This document shows positions 5,929 through 6,851 of a stretch of DNA of 6,851 nt, piece by piece. The stretch is taken from positions 1 to 6,851 of the forward strand of contig DNNE01000070.1 of assembly GCA_003487805.1 (NCBI GenBank), written 5' to 3'. The DNA is from Blastocatellia bacterium. Its GTDB lineage: Bacteria > Acidobacteriota > Blastocatellia > Pyrinomonadales > Pyrinomonadaceae. A program made the position numbers and the translations under genes. The stretch's first letter is position 1, and each line of letters begins with the position of its first letter. Below the pieces are notes generated by a model. It was not told where the DNA came from and ran no database searches. It worked only from the letters and a program-made list of their open reading frames with translations.

Positions 5929-6783
5929 TTGCTCGCCATTAATCGTCAGAATCACAATCTCAGGCGCCACGCGAAAGCGGACGCGCATAATGCTCGTGCC
6001 GATTCCGGTCGTCACGTACAAGTGATGACCGTTTTCGTAGACGTGTCCCGCGGTATATTTTGACCCAAAGCGCGATGGCACCACCGGAGTTCCAATCAGC
6101 GGCAGGTTAACCTGACCGCCGTGGGTATGTGCCGCCAACAACAGCGGCACGCTTTGAGGAAGATCCGGAAAAAGATCAGGGTTATGCGTTAGGGCTATGA
6201 CCGTTGAGCCACTTGGCGCTTTGGCTAGGGTTTGCTGTACGTGTTGTGGCCTGGTCCAGAGATCCGCAAGCCCCACCAGCCAAAACGATTTACCGTTCCG
6301 GCTTAGCTCCCTGGCTTCATCTTCCAGAATTGGGATTCCTTCACTCTCAAACGCGCGTCGCACTTTCTCGCCGTTGTACCACCAATCGTGATTACCCAGG
6401 ATCGCGTAAACACCCAGCGGCGCCTTGAGGTTTTTCAGTTGCGCTGCGGTGATTTCCGGCTCAACGCGGTGGGCGGCGTTATCACGGCCACCTTGTATGT
6501 AGTCACCGAGCAACACAACAAGATCAGGGTTTTGCGCATTAGTTAGCTCAACAATCTTCTTGAGCTTCTTCTCATCGATAAAACGATTGTCAGTGTGAAT
6601 ATCGCCGATTAGTGCGATGCGCAAGCCGCTAAGTTCCGCGGGCCAATTTTCGATCTGAATCGTGTCCTGATGAACAATCAGGCGGTTAGGTTCGATGAAG
6701 AATCCCCAGACGAGACAGGAAAGAATCGTGAGGAGCGTCAGGAGAAGAACCGCGCGAAATGCTTTTAGAATACGCTTTCTCAA
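5917..6783 (-). CDS. Membrane-anchored calcineurin-like metallophosphoesterase (YkuE/YaeI-like)
   Basis: Predicted two-metal phosphoesterase held to the membrane by one N-terminal helix (about 11-30). Members of this branch have been linked to hydrolysis of lipid-A precursor or undecaprenyl-type phospholipid substrates; the substrate here is unknown. The 288-aa protein has every metal-site block in order: GDIHTD (D61, H63), GDY (D94), GNHDWW (N131, H132), LTHNPD (H200) and AHTHGGQ (H219, H221). Length is typical. The start is the TTG at 6783-6781: an in-frame TAA lies at 6792-6790, and there is no ATG or GTG before the membrane helix. No RBS is visible, and a palindrome begins 8 nt upstream, so the native 5' region may have been displaced. 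The 3' end overlaps the convergent histidine kinase gene by 12 bp. The family is secure; the start and substrate are less so. Confidence 0.92.
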   Translation of the reverse strand: MRKRILKAFRAVLLLTLLTILSCLVWGFFIEPNRLIVHQDTIQIENWPAELSGLRIALIGDIHTDNRFIDEKKLKKIVELTNAQNPDLVVLLGDYIQGGRDNAAHRVEPEITAAQLKNLKAPLGVYAILGNHDWWYNGEKVRRAFESEGIPILEDEARELSRNGKSFWLVGLADLWTRPQHVQQTLAKAPSGSTVIALTHNPDLFPDLPQSVPLLLAAHTHGGQVNLPLIGTPVVPSRFGSKYTAGHVYENGHHLYVTTGIGTSIMRVRFRVAPEIVILTINGEQSNR

Positions 6784-6791
6784 TTTTGTTT

Positions 6792-6851
6792 AGAGGCGGG
6801 CTACTGCCTGCCAGGTTGTCACCAGATTCGGGCGGGCGGTAGCCCGCCTCT
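6792..6851. repeat. 60-bp palindrome at the window end, upstream of the metallophosphoesterase
   Basis: The 21-bp arms (6792-6812 and 6831-6851) are complementary at 19 of 21 positions, and both mismatches are T opposite G, so a transcript could pair along the full arm. The loop is 18 nt. Each arm holds the core octamer: GCAGTAGC on the minus strand (6800-6807) and GCGGTAGC on the plus strand (6836-6843). The arm reaches the last base of the window, so the element may continue. It would lie in the promoter or leader region of the phosphoesterase gene. Confidence 0.75.

Noticed and set aside
1..6851. CRISPR array, tRNA, rRNA, IS transposase, toxin-antitoxin or phage-defence genes
   Set aside because: No regularly spaced direct repeats, cloverleaf sequences, transposase motifs or small gene pairs were seen on either strand.

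Overview
The window looks like a stretch of chromosome from a Gram-negative (diderm) bacterium. It carries a TolC-type outer-membrane protein, an LPS-core-type glycosyltransferase and a type IV prepilin peptidase. The protein style and the many short GC-rich palindromes would suit Acidobacteriota (perhaps Blastocatellia), but that placement is inference. There is no phage, plasmid, IS transposase, CRISPR, tRNA or rRNA signal.

Layout. The 5' part of a type I GAPDH gene (gap) runs leftward off the window (1-397, minus), with a good sigma70-like promoter at 488-517. A 323-bp divergent region (398-720) holds that promoter and a 52-bp palindrome flanked by near-identical 12-13 bp direct repeats. 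Four genes then run rightward: a TolC-family efflux or secretion channel (721-2526), a WaaE/KdtX-like family 2 glycosyltransferase (2648-3430), a bifunctional prepilin peptidase (3585-4463), and a membrane-bound PAS histidine kinase of the NtrB/PilS type (4468-5928). The last two are only 4 nt apart and are very likely co-transcribed. A YkuE/YaeI-like membrane-anchored metallophosphoesterase (5917-6783, minus) converges on the kinase and overlaps its 3' end by 12 bp.

Common theme. Most genes act at the cell envelope: outer-membrane export, surface glycan assembly, pilin maturation, membrane signalling, and a phosphoesterase of a family that includes lipid-A-precursor and undecaprenyl-type hydrolases. 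They do not form one recognisable pathway.

The least ordinary content is the repeats. Three loci (3409-3525, about 5531-5579, 6792-6851) share the octamer GCRGTAGC, which occurs six times, in or beside palindrome arms. At one locus the repeat carries the stop codon and last residues of the glycosyltransferase. At another it lies in frame inside the histidine kinase, adding about 15 residues (SEPPAVAGG-like) just before the ATPase N-box. At the third it sits 8 nt upstream of the TTG start of the phosphoesterase. Two further palindromes without the octamer lie at 537-588 and 2540-2644. Together they look like a mobile or formerly mobile REP/MITE-like repeat population that has invaded gene ends and one reading frame. 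I see no complete new multi-gene system.
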